A stretch of DNA of 53,340 nucleotides from Mesorhizobium sp. CA8 (GTDB taxonomy: Bacteria; Pseudomonadota; Alphaproteobacteria; Rhizobiales; Rhizobiaceae), in contig NZ_JAIUHG010000038.1 of assembly GCF_020164955.1 (NCBI RefSeq), positions 1 to 53,340 of the forward strand, written 5' to 3'. The notes under the pieces are model-generated. The model worked only from the letters and a program-made list of their open reading frames with translations. It had not been told where the DNA came from and ran no database searches. Shown here piece after piece: positions 24,739-32,620 of this stretch (positions are counted from its first letter, which is position 1; each line of letters opens with the position of its first letter). The position numbers and the translations under genes were made by a program.

Positions 24739-25503
24739 TCAGCCTTCTTTTTTCTCCACCTTTTTCTTGTCGGCTTTCTTGATCATGTCCTTGATGCCCT
24801 CGCTCACCTTCATGCGCCTGGCATCCTCCGCCGTGTAGGCGATATCGAGTGTGTCGCGGGGATTCCAGCGGCTGTAGTCGGGCTGCGCCAGCCCATAGTG
24901 TCGCCGCAGGTCGGCGGCGAGGTCGAGGGCGTAGAGGCCGACGCGGCCGTACTGGTAGCGCCTTTCCTCCCAGACTTCTTCCCAGTTCGGCGGCCCCGAG
25001 TGCTCGGTGAAGGCGGAGATCGTGCTGTCGGCGGCAGCGATCTCGTTGGGCAAGGACAGGGTCCGGTACATCAAGGCCGCGTCCATGGTTTTCCAGTCGA
25101 GGTCGGCCGGGAATTCCAGTCCAGGGGCGTCGACCTGCGGGGTCAGTTCGCCGTCGACGTACTCGCCCTGGTCATGGATCACGTCCACGCAGTGCAGCAC
25201 GAACGGATCCAGCGTGCAGACGACCCTAGTCGCCACATAGGTGGCGTGCCTGGCGCGCTCCTCATGGGAGTCCCTGCCAACGGTCAGCCGATGGTTGAAA
25301 TAGGCAACCGCAATGGTGCCGATGGTCGTCGCCACGGCGGTCATGATGGCAAGCGGCCAGCCCGTCAGCACGGAAACGGAAGCGCCGCCGGGCGTACCGC
25401 CTGTCGACTGCGCGGCCGCGTGTATCGACGACAGCCCTGCCGCGAGGATGAGCGTTGTTGCGGGGACGATGACCATCCAGCTAACCCTGACCATGTTCCT
25501 CAT
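24739..25503 (-). CDS. Hypothetical membrane-anchored protein
   Basis: A 254-residue protein of unknown family. Two hydrophobic segments near the N terminus (VIVPATTLILAAGLSSIHAA at about 11-31 and WPLAIMTAVATTIGTIAVAY at about 49-69) anchor a soluble C-terminal domain rich in Trp and charged residues (WEEVWEERRYQYGRVGLYAL). The tail is Lys-rich (KKADKKKVEKKEG). It overlaps the preceding 120-residue membrane protein by four bases (ATGA), so the two are co-translated. The context is a defence-type island; a membrane effector role is possible but not shown. Confidence 0.7.
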   Translation of the reverse strand: MRNMVRVSWMVIVPATTLILAAGLSSIHAAAQSTGGTPGGASVSVLTGWPLAIMTAVATTIGTIAVAYFNHRLTVGRDSHEERARHATYVATRVVCTLDPFVLHCVDVIHDQGEYVDGELTPQVDAPGLEFPADLDWKTMDAALMYRTLSLPNEIAAADSTISAFTEHSGPPNWEEVWEERRYQYGRVGLYALDLAADLRRHYGLAQPDYSRWNPRDTLDIAYTAEDARRMKVSEGIKDMIKKADKKKVEKKEG

Positions 25504-25862
25504 GAGGAATGCGCCCGTCTAGCCGGCCGTCTCAGTCTGAGGACGAGGTAAGCGAGCATCCCCGCGGAGATGCCAAGCATGGCGAACTCAACACCCGTCT
25601 CGAACGACCATGCGAGCGCGCCGAGCGGTACCGCCGACGAGCTTGGGGCCAGCCCCGGAGTCATGAACGCCGCCGCCAGCCATGTAGCAGCCGCCGCTAC
25701 GAAGAGAGCGAGGGCTGTCGCCAGGACGAAGCCCAGCGTCCCGAGCAGGACCCCTGGCCGCATGCGCTGTGCGAGGTAGGCGGACACTATGATGCTGGCC
25801 ACGGCGACGGCTAGGTTGAACGCGACGTAATGGTTCATCAGTGCGGCTTCGAATTCCTGCAT
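25500..25862 (-). CDS. Small membrane protein of unknown function
   Basis: A 120-residue hydrophobic protein with three or four likely membrane helices: NLAVAVASIIVSAYLA, VLLGTLGFVLATALALFVAA followed by AAATWLAAAFM, and FAMLGISAGMLAYLVLRL. The C terminus is Arg-rich (RLRRPARRAHSS). It precedes and overlaps the 254-residue membrane-anchored protein. Not recognised as a named family. Confidence 0.65.
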   Translation of the reverse strand: MQEFEAALMNHYVAFNLAVAVASIIVSAYLAQRMRPGVLLGTLGFVLATALALFVAAAATWLAAAFMTPGLAPSSSAVPLGALAWSFETGVEFAMLGISAGMLAYLVLRLRRPARRAHSS

Positions 25863-25914
25863 TGCTTACCCCCTCCGATTCTGGCCGACGCGCTAGGTGT
25901 CTAGCATGTCCCAG

Positions 25915-26928
25915 TCATCGCCCATGACCCATCGGAGCGCTGACAGCTTGCCGTTGACCATTCCCCACTCGAAGTCGACGGGCCAAGGTGATCCAGGCGA
26001 CCTCTTCCTCTGTTTTCCGGGCGGCTTCCAGTGCGCCTTTCCAGATGCTGTCAACAATGACCCGGCTGTTACGGCTATGGGGTTCGGCGGTTTCCCATTC
26101 CGACTTCGTGACCACCTTCGTGTCTCCGCGCTCCACTTGGACACGCAGGTTCCAGTGGCGGTTGTACCAGACTTGGCGCTCCAGCAAGCGCGCGGTCTCA
26201 AGGATTTCCGATAACCGCCGCGGCTCATCCGTCCACGATAGCTCTTCGTCTACGAACTCGAGATAGTCAGCGTGCTCAGACTTAAGAAGGTCGCTCAGCG
26301 ACGTCCAGTAAGTCGAGTGAGGCCCGTCGAAGAGCGAGGCGATGTCTGGATGGGGGTCGCGCTGGTCGCCGTCCGGGTCGCTGAAGTCGCGGGTATTGTG
26401 GGATACGAACGCGACGCGCTGCCCCTTCGCCGTGGCAGTCCTCGCCAAGTCGGCGTAGGTCTCAATGAGGATCGCGTCGCCGACCGAGTTCTTGGAACAG
26501 TGGTACGGCGCCAGCCCGGCGATCGCGCGTTCCGTGACCCGTTGCTTGATAGCTTTGGTGGTCGCCTTGCTCAATCCGTGCGTCAGCAGCCCTTCTATCC
26601 ATTCGATGGAGTCGTTGACGGCCTCGCCCTTCATGGCAATGCGCTGGTCGACCTCGTTCAGGGAGTGCAGTGTCTCCTTCTTGTAGTCGTCCTCGGCGAA
26701 GCGGTCGACCGCTTCGCGGACCAAGCGGAAATGGGCTTGCAGGCTGCGACGCGCGTCCTCGGCGACACGGGCCTTGTTGCGAGCGAACTCTGTTTTGACC
26801 ACGTCCGGCACGAAGAAGTCTATCTGTCGCCCGTCGAACAGCTCCTTCGCTGCAAGGATCAAGGACTGCTGTCTGTAGTCCTTGGCGAGATCAAGCCACA
26901 CGCACGTGTCGACCAATATTCTGAGCAT
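25915..26928 (-). CDS. PIN-domain protein (DUF4935-like), frameshifted near the C terminus
   Basis: PIN-fold ribonuclease candidate. The ATG at 26928 gives the typical start MLRILVDTCVWLDLA with an acidic residue at Asp7. Further acidic positions occur in FVPDVVKTEFARN, SVGDAILIETYADLA, and VAFVSHNTRDFSDPDGDQRD, in the pattern of PIN active sites. At about 25980 the frame departs from the expected end: in the next frame the sequence continues VDFEWGMVNGKLSALRWVMG then DDWDMLDT and stops at 25893, an ending seen in many other proteins. Restoring one C in GGCCCGTCGAC joins them. Either the gene is mutated or the read has an error. It follows the RelA/SpoT-like gene by 23 bases. Confidence 0.78.
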   Translation of the reverse strand: MLRILVDTCVWLDLAKDYRQQSLILAAKELFDGRQIDFFVPDVVKTEFARNKARVAEDARRSLQAHFRLVREAVDRFAEDDYKKETLHSLNEVDQRIAMKGEAVNDSIEWIEGLLTHGLSKATTKAIKQRVTERAIAGLAPYHCSKNSVGDAILIETYADLARTATAKGQRVAFVSHNTRDFSDPDGDQRDPHPDIASLFDGPHSTYWTSLSDLLKSEHADYLEFVDEELSWTDEPRRLSEILETARLLERQVWYNRHWNLRVQVERGDTKVVTKSEWETAEPHSRNSRVIVDSIWKGALEAARKTEEEVAWITLARRLRVGNGQRQAVSAPMGHGR

Positions 26929-26951
26929 CGTCCACGCCCCCCAAAAAGCGA

Positions 26952-28121
26952 TCAGCGTCGCGGTTCGATCCAACGCGTGTAGCGCCTGCGCAGGGCGCCG
27001 TAGTCAGGCTGCTGCACTTCTCTCGGCCTGACCACCTCCTGCGGCGCGACGGTGTATTCGATGCCTGACTTTCCACTGCAGGCGAGCTGCAGGTTGCGGA
27101 TGAACAGGCTGACGTCGCCGAAATAGTTCGGGTAAGTGGAGACCAGCTTGTCGATCTTGTCCACCTCAACGAGGACGACCTTCTCCTGGCTTTCCCCGGC
27201 CTCGATCGCCCTTTCGGCGATCTCGAGGGCGCCCGTTGCGGAGAAGGTCCCCGTGTACGTCTCGATCTTGACTGTGTGATCCGGCCTGTACCGCAGGAGG
27301 TAGTAGCGGCCGCGGTCATGGCTAAAATTCTCGGCGAAGTGGGTGGCCGCCTTGATGTTCTCGAGCGTGCTCACGGCGCCGAGCCGTGCATTGAGGTCCT
27401 TCAGCTCCTTGATGCGCTCTGCCCGATCCGGAACCCCGGTCGGAAGCGGGCTTCGCTCCACTTGGGCGAACTCGGCGGAAGCCAGCTCGAACAGACGGAG
27501 CCAGTCGCCGTCTCCCTTATGATGCTTCAGGTCCTGATTGCGGTAGAGACTGACGGCCTCGATGGCGGTCGCCCACGAGTGCTGAAGGCGCGTCCTAACC
27601 TGCAGTTCTATGCGCCGACCGGCAAAGGACTCGTCCTCCTTTCTTGCGGGCGTGAATTCCATGGAGAGATGGTGGCTGCGGTAGCCATCGCCCTTGGGTT
27701 TCTGGATGTAGTCCCATTCCTTGCGAATGACATGCGGGGAGCGCTCGCGGACGCGTTCGACGAGCCGGTTTACCCCATCGATGTCGTTCAGGATCGCCCG
27801 GCACCCGCCGAGATCCTGCATCTGGTCGAGCCGGATCGTCGTATCGGCGAGCTTACGCCTGATGGACGACATCCGCTTTGGCCGTGCGGCCATGTCTCCG
27901 CGGATGGAGGTCTGCCGCATGGCAATCCGCACTGAAGCGCGGATGCTGCGCATGGGGTAGATGTGGGAGTCACGCCAAGAGTTCGCTACCGAGAATATGC
28001 CGATGGCTTCAGCATTGTTTTGTGGAGTGAAGTACACTGGACCAGCCAGGCTTTTCCCGGCTGCCCGCACGTCATCCATGCTGTATTCGAGCCGCGGATA
28101 CTGCGACATGGGCCGAATCAT
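26952..28121 (-). CDS. RelA/SpoT-type nucleotide synthetase domain protein
   Basis: A 389-residue protein with a RelA/SpoT synthetase domain at about residues 78-205: RPKRMSSIRRKLADTT (basic substrate-binding helix), QMQDLGGCRAILNDID, WDYIQKPKGDGYRSHHLSME (the YxxxPKxxGYRSxH motif), and RRIELQVRTRLQHSWATAIE. It has no HD hydrolase domain, so it resembles small alarmone synthetases or toxic synthetases (toxSAS) rather than housekeeping Rel. A C-terminal region of about 150 residues follows (TGALEIAERAIEAGESQEKV). The PIN gene is directly downstream on the same strand. Whether it makes (p)ppGpp, (p)ppApp or pyrophosphorylates tRNA cannot be told from sequence. Confidence 0.82.
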   Translation of the reverse strand: MIRPMSQYPRLEYSMDDVRAAGKSLAGPVYFTPQNNAEAIGIFSVANSWRDSHIYPMRSIRASVRIAMRQTSIRGDMAARPKRMSSIRRKLADTTIRLDQMQDLGGCRAILNDIDGVNRLVERVRERSPHVIRKEWDYIQKPKGDGYRSHHLSMEFTPARKEDESFAGRRIELQVRTRLQHSWATAIEAVSLYRNQDLKHHKGDGDWLRLFELASAEFAQVERSPLPTGVPDRAERIKELKDLNARLGAVSTLENIKAATHFAENFSHDRGRYYLLRYRPDHTVKIETYTGTFSATGALEIAERAIEAGESQEKVVLVEVDKIDKLVSTYPNYFGDVSLFIRNLQLACSGKSGIEYTVAPQEVVRPREVQQPDYGALRRRYTRWIEPRR

Positions 28122-28170
28122 TTATGGTTGAATCCACTCGACTGTACGGTTTTCTATCCTGCAGTCCAGC

Positions 28171-28785
28171 GTGGCGCAGAAGTCGTTCAAGGTTGATGGG
28201 GAAAGCGTGACATTCACCGCCGAAGACGCCGCTGAACTCAATCGGCTGATTGGCCGCGGGCTGAACAACCTGACGGCAATGGCCGTGATGGATGGAAAGC
28301 TCGACGAGGGATTCGAAGTCGCCCAGGCGGAGATAGGGCGGAAAGCGCAGAAATGGGGCAAGGGGCGTAAGAACATCCCGAAGGCTCTCGTGCCGGGATG
28401 GGATTGCGATCCCGCCAGGATCTATCTAGCCTATGACGGCAACGACCCCGACGACCGTCCCGCCAGCAACTTCGCTCTTATCGAGGCTGATATGGCGGAC
28501 ATCCATCCCAAGCTGACCTACCAGGCGACCAGGGACAAAGACCCCTGGCACGTACGGTATAAATCTAAGAGCATCGAGATCGGGTATCGCTGGGTTCACG
28601 GGCTGCGCGTGTCTCCGCCTGTCATCGCAGAGCGCGAGGGAGAAATAGTCATCGTCGGCGGCATGCATCGCTACCATCTGGCGCATCATTACGGGGCCAA
28701 ACGGATGCCGTTCTACGTACCGAAGTCAGAGCTGGCCAAGGTCCTCGAGCTGCTCCCCGATGCGACACTGCGCTTGGAGGAGTGA
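28171..28785 (+). CDS. Hypothetical protein with ParB/sulfiredoxin-like C-terminal region
   Basis: A 204-residue protein, divergent from the RelA/SpoT-like gene with 49 bases between starts. Residues about 140-190 (LRVSPPVIAEREGEIVIVGG, then MHRYHLAHHYGAKRMPFYV) resemble the ParB-like nuclease fold, in which a G-x-H-R-x-x-A motif binds a nucleotide. The N-terminal part (VDGESVTFTAEDAAELNRLI) is unassigned. If the fold is right it may be a CTP/ATP-binding regulator. The match is based on motif resemblance only. Confidence 0.55.
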   Translation: MAQKSFKVDGESVTFTAEDAAELNRLIGRGLNNLTAMAVMDGKLDEGFEVAQAEIGRKAQKWGKGRKNIPKALVPGWDCDPARIYLAYDGNDPDDRPASNFALIEADMADIHPKLTYQATRDKDPWHVRYKSKSIEIGYRWVHGLRVSPPVIAEREGEIVIVGGMHRYHLAHHYGAKRMPFYVPKSELAKVLELLPDATLRLEE

Positions 28786-28868
28786 CACTCCCTCGGGGCC
28801 GTTGATCGGTCCTGTGTAACGGTTCCGGCTACTTTACGAAGTTATCTAACTTGACGAACTTGCGTCTT

Positions 28869-28885
28869 GTAACCAAATTGGTGAC
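28869..28885. promoter_or_regulatory. Operator candidate for the Xre/RES toxin-antitoxin operon
   Basis: GTAACCAAATTGGTGAC is a near-perfect palindrome (7 of 8 pairs around a central A), 21 bases before the antitoxin start. Xre-type antitoxins repress their own operon from such sites. Confidence 0.5.
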
Positions 28886-28906
28886 AGCAAGAAGGAGGTT
28901 GTCACC

Positions 28907-29593
28907 ATGGCCGCTTCAAAACGAACCAATCATGGCGAAACCGCGTCCCATGCGGGAGTAGCCACAATGAGTTTCACGACGAAACTGCCGGCACAGGCGG
29001 ATTTCAAGAAGGTGCTGCTCGAACGCTACCACGAAGCCATCGCGCGCAGTCGCAAGATCGGCCATCGCGTTTCATTCCGGGTTGACGTCGATCCAACTGC
29101 CGGCGCACAGACGATATCGCCGGTCGAGGAACAACCTGTCGCTTTGGACGATGCGTTTCCCGTCGAGGATACAGCTAAGCCGGATGCCGAACTTGAGGCG
29201 GCCCTTGCGGCGGCGCGTGTGCGCGGCCGCAAGCGTGTCGCCGAGATTGTCGCCGGCGAGGACATGCTGAGCGCAGATGCCTTTGCCAGGCTGCTCGGCA
29301 CGTCGCGGGTGACGGTCAATGCAAAGCGGCAGAGCGGCCAGGTCTTGGGGATCGACGGCGCCAAGCGCGGCTTTCGCTTTCCTGGCTGGCAACTCGACCA
29401 GGACGGACGGCCGTTCGGCGCATTGCCCGCGCTCCACGCGGCATTGGGCAACAGCGCCTTGGCGGTCTACCGGTTTTTGGTATCGCGTCACGGCGCGCTC
29501 GATGGACGGACAGGTCTTCGCGCTCTTCAGCAAGGTGACGATGCCTTGGTGCTGGCCGCCGCGGAAGGTATGGCCAGAGGCGACTTCGACTGA
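28907..29593 (+). CDS. Xre/MbcA/ParS-type antitoxin
   Basis: A 228-residue antitoxin. The disordered N-terminal part is acidic in the middle. At about residues 112-145 there is a helix-turn-helix (GEDMLSADAFARLLGTSRVT). The C-terminal region (FPGWQLDQDGRPFGALPALH, YRFLVSRHGALDGRTGLRAL) is the toxin-binding ParS/MbcA-like segment that closes over the RES active site. The toxin gene begins directly at the next base after its TGA, so they are translationally coupled. A start at residue 21 (MSFTTKLPAQ, 28967) is an alternative; I kept 28907 because GAAGGAGG precedes it. Confidence 0.82.
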   Translation: MAASKRTNHGETASHAGVATMSFTTKLPAQADFKKVLLERYHEAIARSRKIGHRVSFRVDVDPTAGAQTISPVEEQPVALDDAFPVEDTAKPDAELEAALAAARVRGRKRVAEIVAGEDMLSADAFARLLGTSRVTVNAKRQSGQVLGIDGAKRGFRFPGWQLDQDGRPFGALPALHAALGNSALAVYRFLVSRHGALDGRTGLRALQQGDDALVLAAAEGMARGDFD

Positions 29594-30202
29594 ATGCCTG
29601 GCGCTCCACCTCCACCCGATTTCGAGCGAGCAGAGCTTGAAATCGAGACCATACCGCCGGGCCGCACATTTGGGCGGATCTACTGGGGTGCATATCCCGA
29701 TCCCCTCGGGTACGGAAAGTCGCCAAGCCGTTTCAGCGATCCGCGGCGCCGCGTCGACGCAAATCGCTTTGGTGTCTTCTACCTCGGCGACTCGTTGAAG
29801 GTGTGCTTCCTCGAGGCCGTGCTTCGCGATCGACGCGAGGGACTTGTAGACGACCTTCCGATCGACGAGGTGGAGCTGACCCAACGGCGCTATGCGGAAG
29901 TTGCGACCACGGCGGAGCTTCGCCTGGTCGACCTCAGGGGCGACAATGCCGTCAGGATGGGGGTGCCGACCGATGTCGTTCGGGCACAGCGGCAGAATTT
30001 GGCGCGCCGGTGGTCGGTGGCGTTTCATGAGCACCCGGCTCAGCTTGACGGGGTCATCTATCCATCCCGCCTCAACGGCGCGACCAATCTCGCGGTCTAC
30101 GATCGGGCAGTAGGAAAACTGCGGCCGACCCGCGTGACGACGCTCCTGGGCGCGCTTGGGTTGGCTCAAGTTTTGGAGAACTTCAATGTCGGGTTGGCGT
30201 GA
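29594..30202 (+). CDS. RES-domain toxin
   Basis: A 202-residue RES-domain toxin; characterised members degrade or modify NAD+. The conserved Arg lies in RTFGRIYWGAYPDP, the Glu in FGVFYLGDSLKVCFLEAVLR, and the Ser in GVIYPSRLNG, giving the Arg-Glu-Ser triad that names the family. SRFSDP and TNLAVYDRA are further conserved points. It is paired with the upstream Xre-type antitoxin. An intact toxin beside an intact antitoxin fits plasmid stabilisation or defence. Confidence 0.86.
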   Translation: MPGAPPPPDFERAELEIETIPPGRTFGRIYWGAYPDPLGYGKSPSRFSDPRRRVDANRFGVFYLGDSLKVCFLEAVLRDRREGLVDDLPIDEVELTQRRYAEVATTAELRLVDLRGDNAVRMGVPTDVVRAQRQNLARRWSVAFHEHPAQLDGVIYPSRLNGATNLAVYDRAVGKLRPTRVTTLLGALGLAQVLENFNVGLA

Positions 30203-30234
30203 GCGGGGCAGCACGCGCAATGTCTGGGCGATTT

Positions 30235-31149
30235 CTAGAATCCAACGACGCGCCTATGCGGTCGCTGATATACGGCCAGCGTGAGACAATCGTAAGTGTT
30301 GCTGAATGATTCAAATAAGAAAACGTGGGCCTCACCGTTCCGATCTGAAAAGACGATCTCCGCCGAGCCGAGCGGCCCTGCCTTGCTGGGTCGACAATAG
30401 GAAGCGATGCCGGCCTGAAGGTGATCGACAGACAGACTTTCAAACATCTTGCGATAGGCAGGCGATTCGATGACGTAACGGACCGCTTCTCCGCCGCTCC
30501 GTTTAGGAAAGTTGGGATTCGCACCGATTAGGCCAATCATGGGCAGGTTGCTGTGGGCGCTTTCGATAAAGCGCCAGAAAGTGGTTGTGAAGGTGTTGCC
30601 AAAGCACGCTTTTAGCGAACGCACCGTATCCAAGTCTGGAGAAGAATCATTGGCCGCGACGAGAAATCTCGTCTGAAGAAAAAGGAGTTGGCCGGCGGCA
30701 TAGTTGGCCTCGGCCTCGATTTGCGCATGGCAGCTTGGCGTGACGGTCTGCTCATGATCGCCAAGCATAAGGTCGGCGTGCCAAGGCAAAAGGCTGTGGC
30801 CAACCTCGTGTGCTTCATTCCAACGCTGCTTCGCGTCCGGCTGTGATCTGTCCAGCAGGATCCGTCGGCGGTCAGGCAGATAGAGCGCGCGGAGATCAAA
30901 CTTCCTAACTGCTTCCAGCAGTAGGCCGGGGCGCTTAAGAACTTGCGCCCCGGCAATCGTCAGTTTGCTGATTTTCTCCCGAAGGAAGCCGTCATCTGTA
31001 GTGGAGTAGTAGGCACGGTCGAGCTTCAGCAGATCGCGGACGTCCTGGAGCCGCAAAGGCGGTTCCGGATTGCCAAGTCCGCGTAGGACTTTGTTGACCT
31101 GGCTCTCGATGTCAGATGCCGTTCCGCGGCTGAGGATGATATTACGCAT
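30235..31149 (-). CDS. ImmA/IrrE-family metallopeptidase
   Basis: A 304-residue zinc protease of the ImmA/IrrE (DUF955) type, whose known members cut a partner repressor. The motif WNEAHEVGHSLLPWHADLML supplies HExxH, and the second ligand region is IEAEANYAAGQLLF (E-x-x-A-N). It lies six bases after an XRE-type regulator gene, the classic ImmR/ImmA-like order. Cleavage of that regulator upon a signal is the natural hypothesis. It is the last gene of a four-gene minus-strand run. Confidence 0.86.
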   Translation of the reverse strand: MRNIILSRGTASDIESQVNKVLRGLGNPEPPLRLQDVRDLLKLDRAYYSTTDDGFLREKISKLTIAGAQVLKRPGLLLEAVRKFDLRALYLPDRRRILLDRSQPDAKQRWNEAHEVGHSLLPWHADLMLGDHEQTVTPSCHAQIEAEANYAAGQLLFLQTRFLVAANDSSPDLDTVRSLKACFGNTFTTTFWRFIESAHSNLPMIGLIGANPNFPKRSGGEAVRYVIESPAYRKMFESLSVDHLQAGIASYCRPSKAGPLGSAEIVFSDRNGEAHVFLFESFSNTYDCLTLAVYQRPHRRVVGF

Positions 31150-31155
31150 CGGATC

Positions 31156-31635
31156 CTATTGTCTGGCCAGATAGGCGACGAACTCCTCGAGCGCCTTTTT
31201 CTCATCGCGTGACAGCTTTTGTGGCGACTCGCCCGAACGCGCCGCGAAGCGAAGAGCGTGCTCTTGCATTTCTGGTTGCGCGGATGTGTTCCCGGACAAT
31301 TGTTGTAGTGCTTTGTTCGGCAGGTCAAATGCTTGTGCGAGCCGATAGACGGCCCTTGGTTCGGGGCGGAAATGCGCATCTCGCTCTATCCGCACGATGT
31401 CGGCGACATCGATCTCCGAGCGTTCGGCGAGTTTCTCTATCGTCAGCCCCTTACGTCGGCGCAGGCTCTCTATCAGAGAACCAAACGCCAGACGGACGGC
31501 ATCTATCGATTCGGACGCTACTGACGCTTCAGCCTCAGGGGCAGGGTCTCGGGCAAGGGCCCCGGCAGCGATTTCGTGGTCGCCTTCCAGTTTGACTCTG
31601 CGTTCGAACCACTCCTTTGTGATTGCTAGTTTCAT
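31156..31635 (-). CDS. XRE-family transcriptional regulator
   Basis: A 159-residue protein with a helix-turn-helix at about residues 53-110: SLIESLRRRKGLTIEKLAER, then SEIDVADIVRIERDAHFRPE and RAVYRLAQAFDLPNKALQQL. The short N-terminal part (MKLAITKEWFERRVKLEGDH) is family-typical, and the C-terminal stretch ends RDEKKALEEFVAYLARQ. It is followed by the ImmA-like peptidase, its likely regulator by proteolysis. Confidence 0.85.
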   Translation of the reverse strand: MKLAITKEWFERRVKLEGDHEIAAGALARDPAPEAEASVASESIDAVRLAFGSLIESLRRRKGLTIEKLAERSEIDVADIVRIERDAHFRPEPRAVYRLAQAFDLPNKALQQLSGNTSAQPEMQEHALRFAARSGESPQKLSRDEKKALEEFVAYLARQ

Positions 31636-31643
31636 GGGTTTTC

Positions 31644-32255
31644 CTAACCCGAGAGCGCATCAGCCTGGCTTGATGTCATCTCGAAGTATCTAAGATTTTC
31701 GTACGTGCCATCGATACCAAGATCGGTCATGCCGCAATTTGCGTAGAAGGTCTCCGATTGGGGCAGAGAGTGCAAACCGATGCGGCCATGGAAGCCTAGG
31801 TCTCGGCTGTGTTCTATGGCGGCTCGGATCATGGTGATTCCAACACCTCGATACCGCGGCTTCGAAGCGATGTTCGGGCGGTTCCAAGGTGCGGTCTCAA
31901 CATAATCGACATAGGCAAGATGCTTGCCGGCCTGCTCCGGAAGTCGGCAGAGGCTGCGAGCGGAATTCATCTGCATGAGGCCTTGCAGTTGGCCCTCACA
32001 CATGATTGCAAATGTTTGGAAGGCGAGCAGTCCGTTGATGCGGTCCACCTTGTCTCGCCAGTTCCAATGCCAGCTCTGAGGCCAAGTCTGTCGTGGCTGA
32101 CCTTGGTCGATGAGTTGGCGGATATGGTTGATGATCTGGGGTATCCAGTCCGTCTCAACCGCTCTCAGATGAAGTTCATCGATGCGGTCCAGGAGCTCAG
32201 CGGCCACCGGTTTTCCGGTTCGCTGGTCGTTGAGGAAGACTGGATATGAAGCCAT
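31644..32255 (-). CDS. GNAT-family acetyltransferase
   Basis: A 203-residue GNAT protein. The acetyl-CoA binding motif is in KPRYRGVGITMIRAAIEHSR (R-x-x-G-x-G), preceded by HLAYVDYVETAPWN (beta-4 region) and followed by GLHSLPQSETFYANCGMTDL, the usual C-terminal helix with Tyr. It directly follows a ribbon-helix-helix protein (the stop at 32256 abuts the start at 32255). RHH-GNAT pairs are often toxin-antitoxin modules where the GNAT acetylates aminoacyl-tRNA; here that is an inference from context. Confidence 0.82.
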   Translation of the reverse strand: MASYPVFLNDQRTGKPVAAELLDRIDELHLRAVETDWIPQIINHIRQLIDQGQPRQTWPQSWHWNWRDKVDRINGLLAFQTFAIMCEGQLQGLMQMNSARSLCRLPEQAGKHLAYVDYVETAPWNRPNIASKPRYRGVGITMIRAAIEHSRDLGFHGRIGLHSLPQSETFYANCGMTDLGIDGTYENLRYFEMTSSQADALSG

Positions 32256-32462
32256 TTAGAGCACCATAAGTTCCGCCTTCTCCTTCTTGGTTTCATCCTC
32301 GAAGAAGAGTTTTCCACCTTGTTGAAGGCGCACGTCGACCAGCTGATACAGCCTAAGCGCTTGGCGAAGCACTGCCGTCTTTGACAAGTCCTTCTTGTCA
32401 CAGAGATCCTGCAGCACCTGCATTTCGGCATCGGTGAGGTTGAGTGTCATTGTCTTTTTCAT
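32256..32462 (-). CDS. Ribbon-helix-helix protein, probable antitoxin of the GNAT protein
   Basis: A 68-residue RHH DNA-binding protein. From the ATG at 32462 it reads MKKTMTLNLTDAEMQVLQDL, CDKKDLSKTAVLRQALRLYQ, with the beta-strand MTLNL and two helices, followed by an acidic tail (FFEDETKKEKAELMVL) that may mask the acetyltransferase. A longer in-frame start to 32519 lacks support. It is the first gene of the four-gene operon and probably represses it from the AT-rich gap shared with the Ubl operon. Confidence 0.82.
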   Translation of the reverse strand: MKKTMTLNLTDAEMQVLQDLCDKKDLSKTAVLRQALRLYQLVDVRLQQGGKLFFEDETKKEKAELMVL

Positions 32463-32548
32463 GGGGCACTCCCGGGATTGCGAACTCCCCAAGATTGGAT
32501 TTTTTAGCGAAATAGTCAACAGAAAAAATTCAACAAGCGGCTATTGAT

Positions 32549-32565
32549 TAGCTAAAAAATAGCTA
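32549..32565. promoter_or_regulatory. Repeated TAGCTA motif between the RHH-GNAT and Ubl operons
   Basis: TAGCTA-AAAAA-TAGCTA at 32549-32565, with a related TAGC at 32504-32507. The gap 32463-32620 is far more AT-rich than its surroundings and must contain both divergent promoters. RHH repressors bind short repeated sites of this kind. Confidence 0.4.
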
Positions 32566-32620
32566 CTATTTATGGATCAGGCATGGCGGTGGTCGCTGTT
32601 GCCAAAATGGAGTCCTCGCA

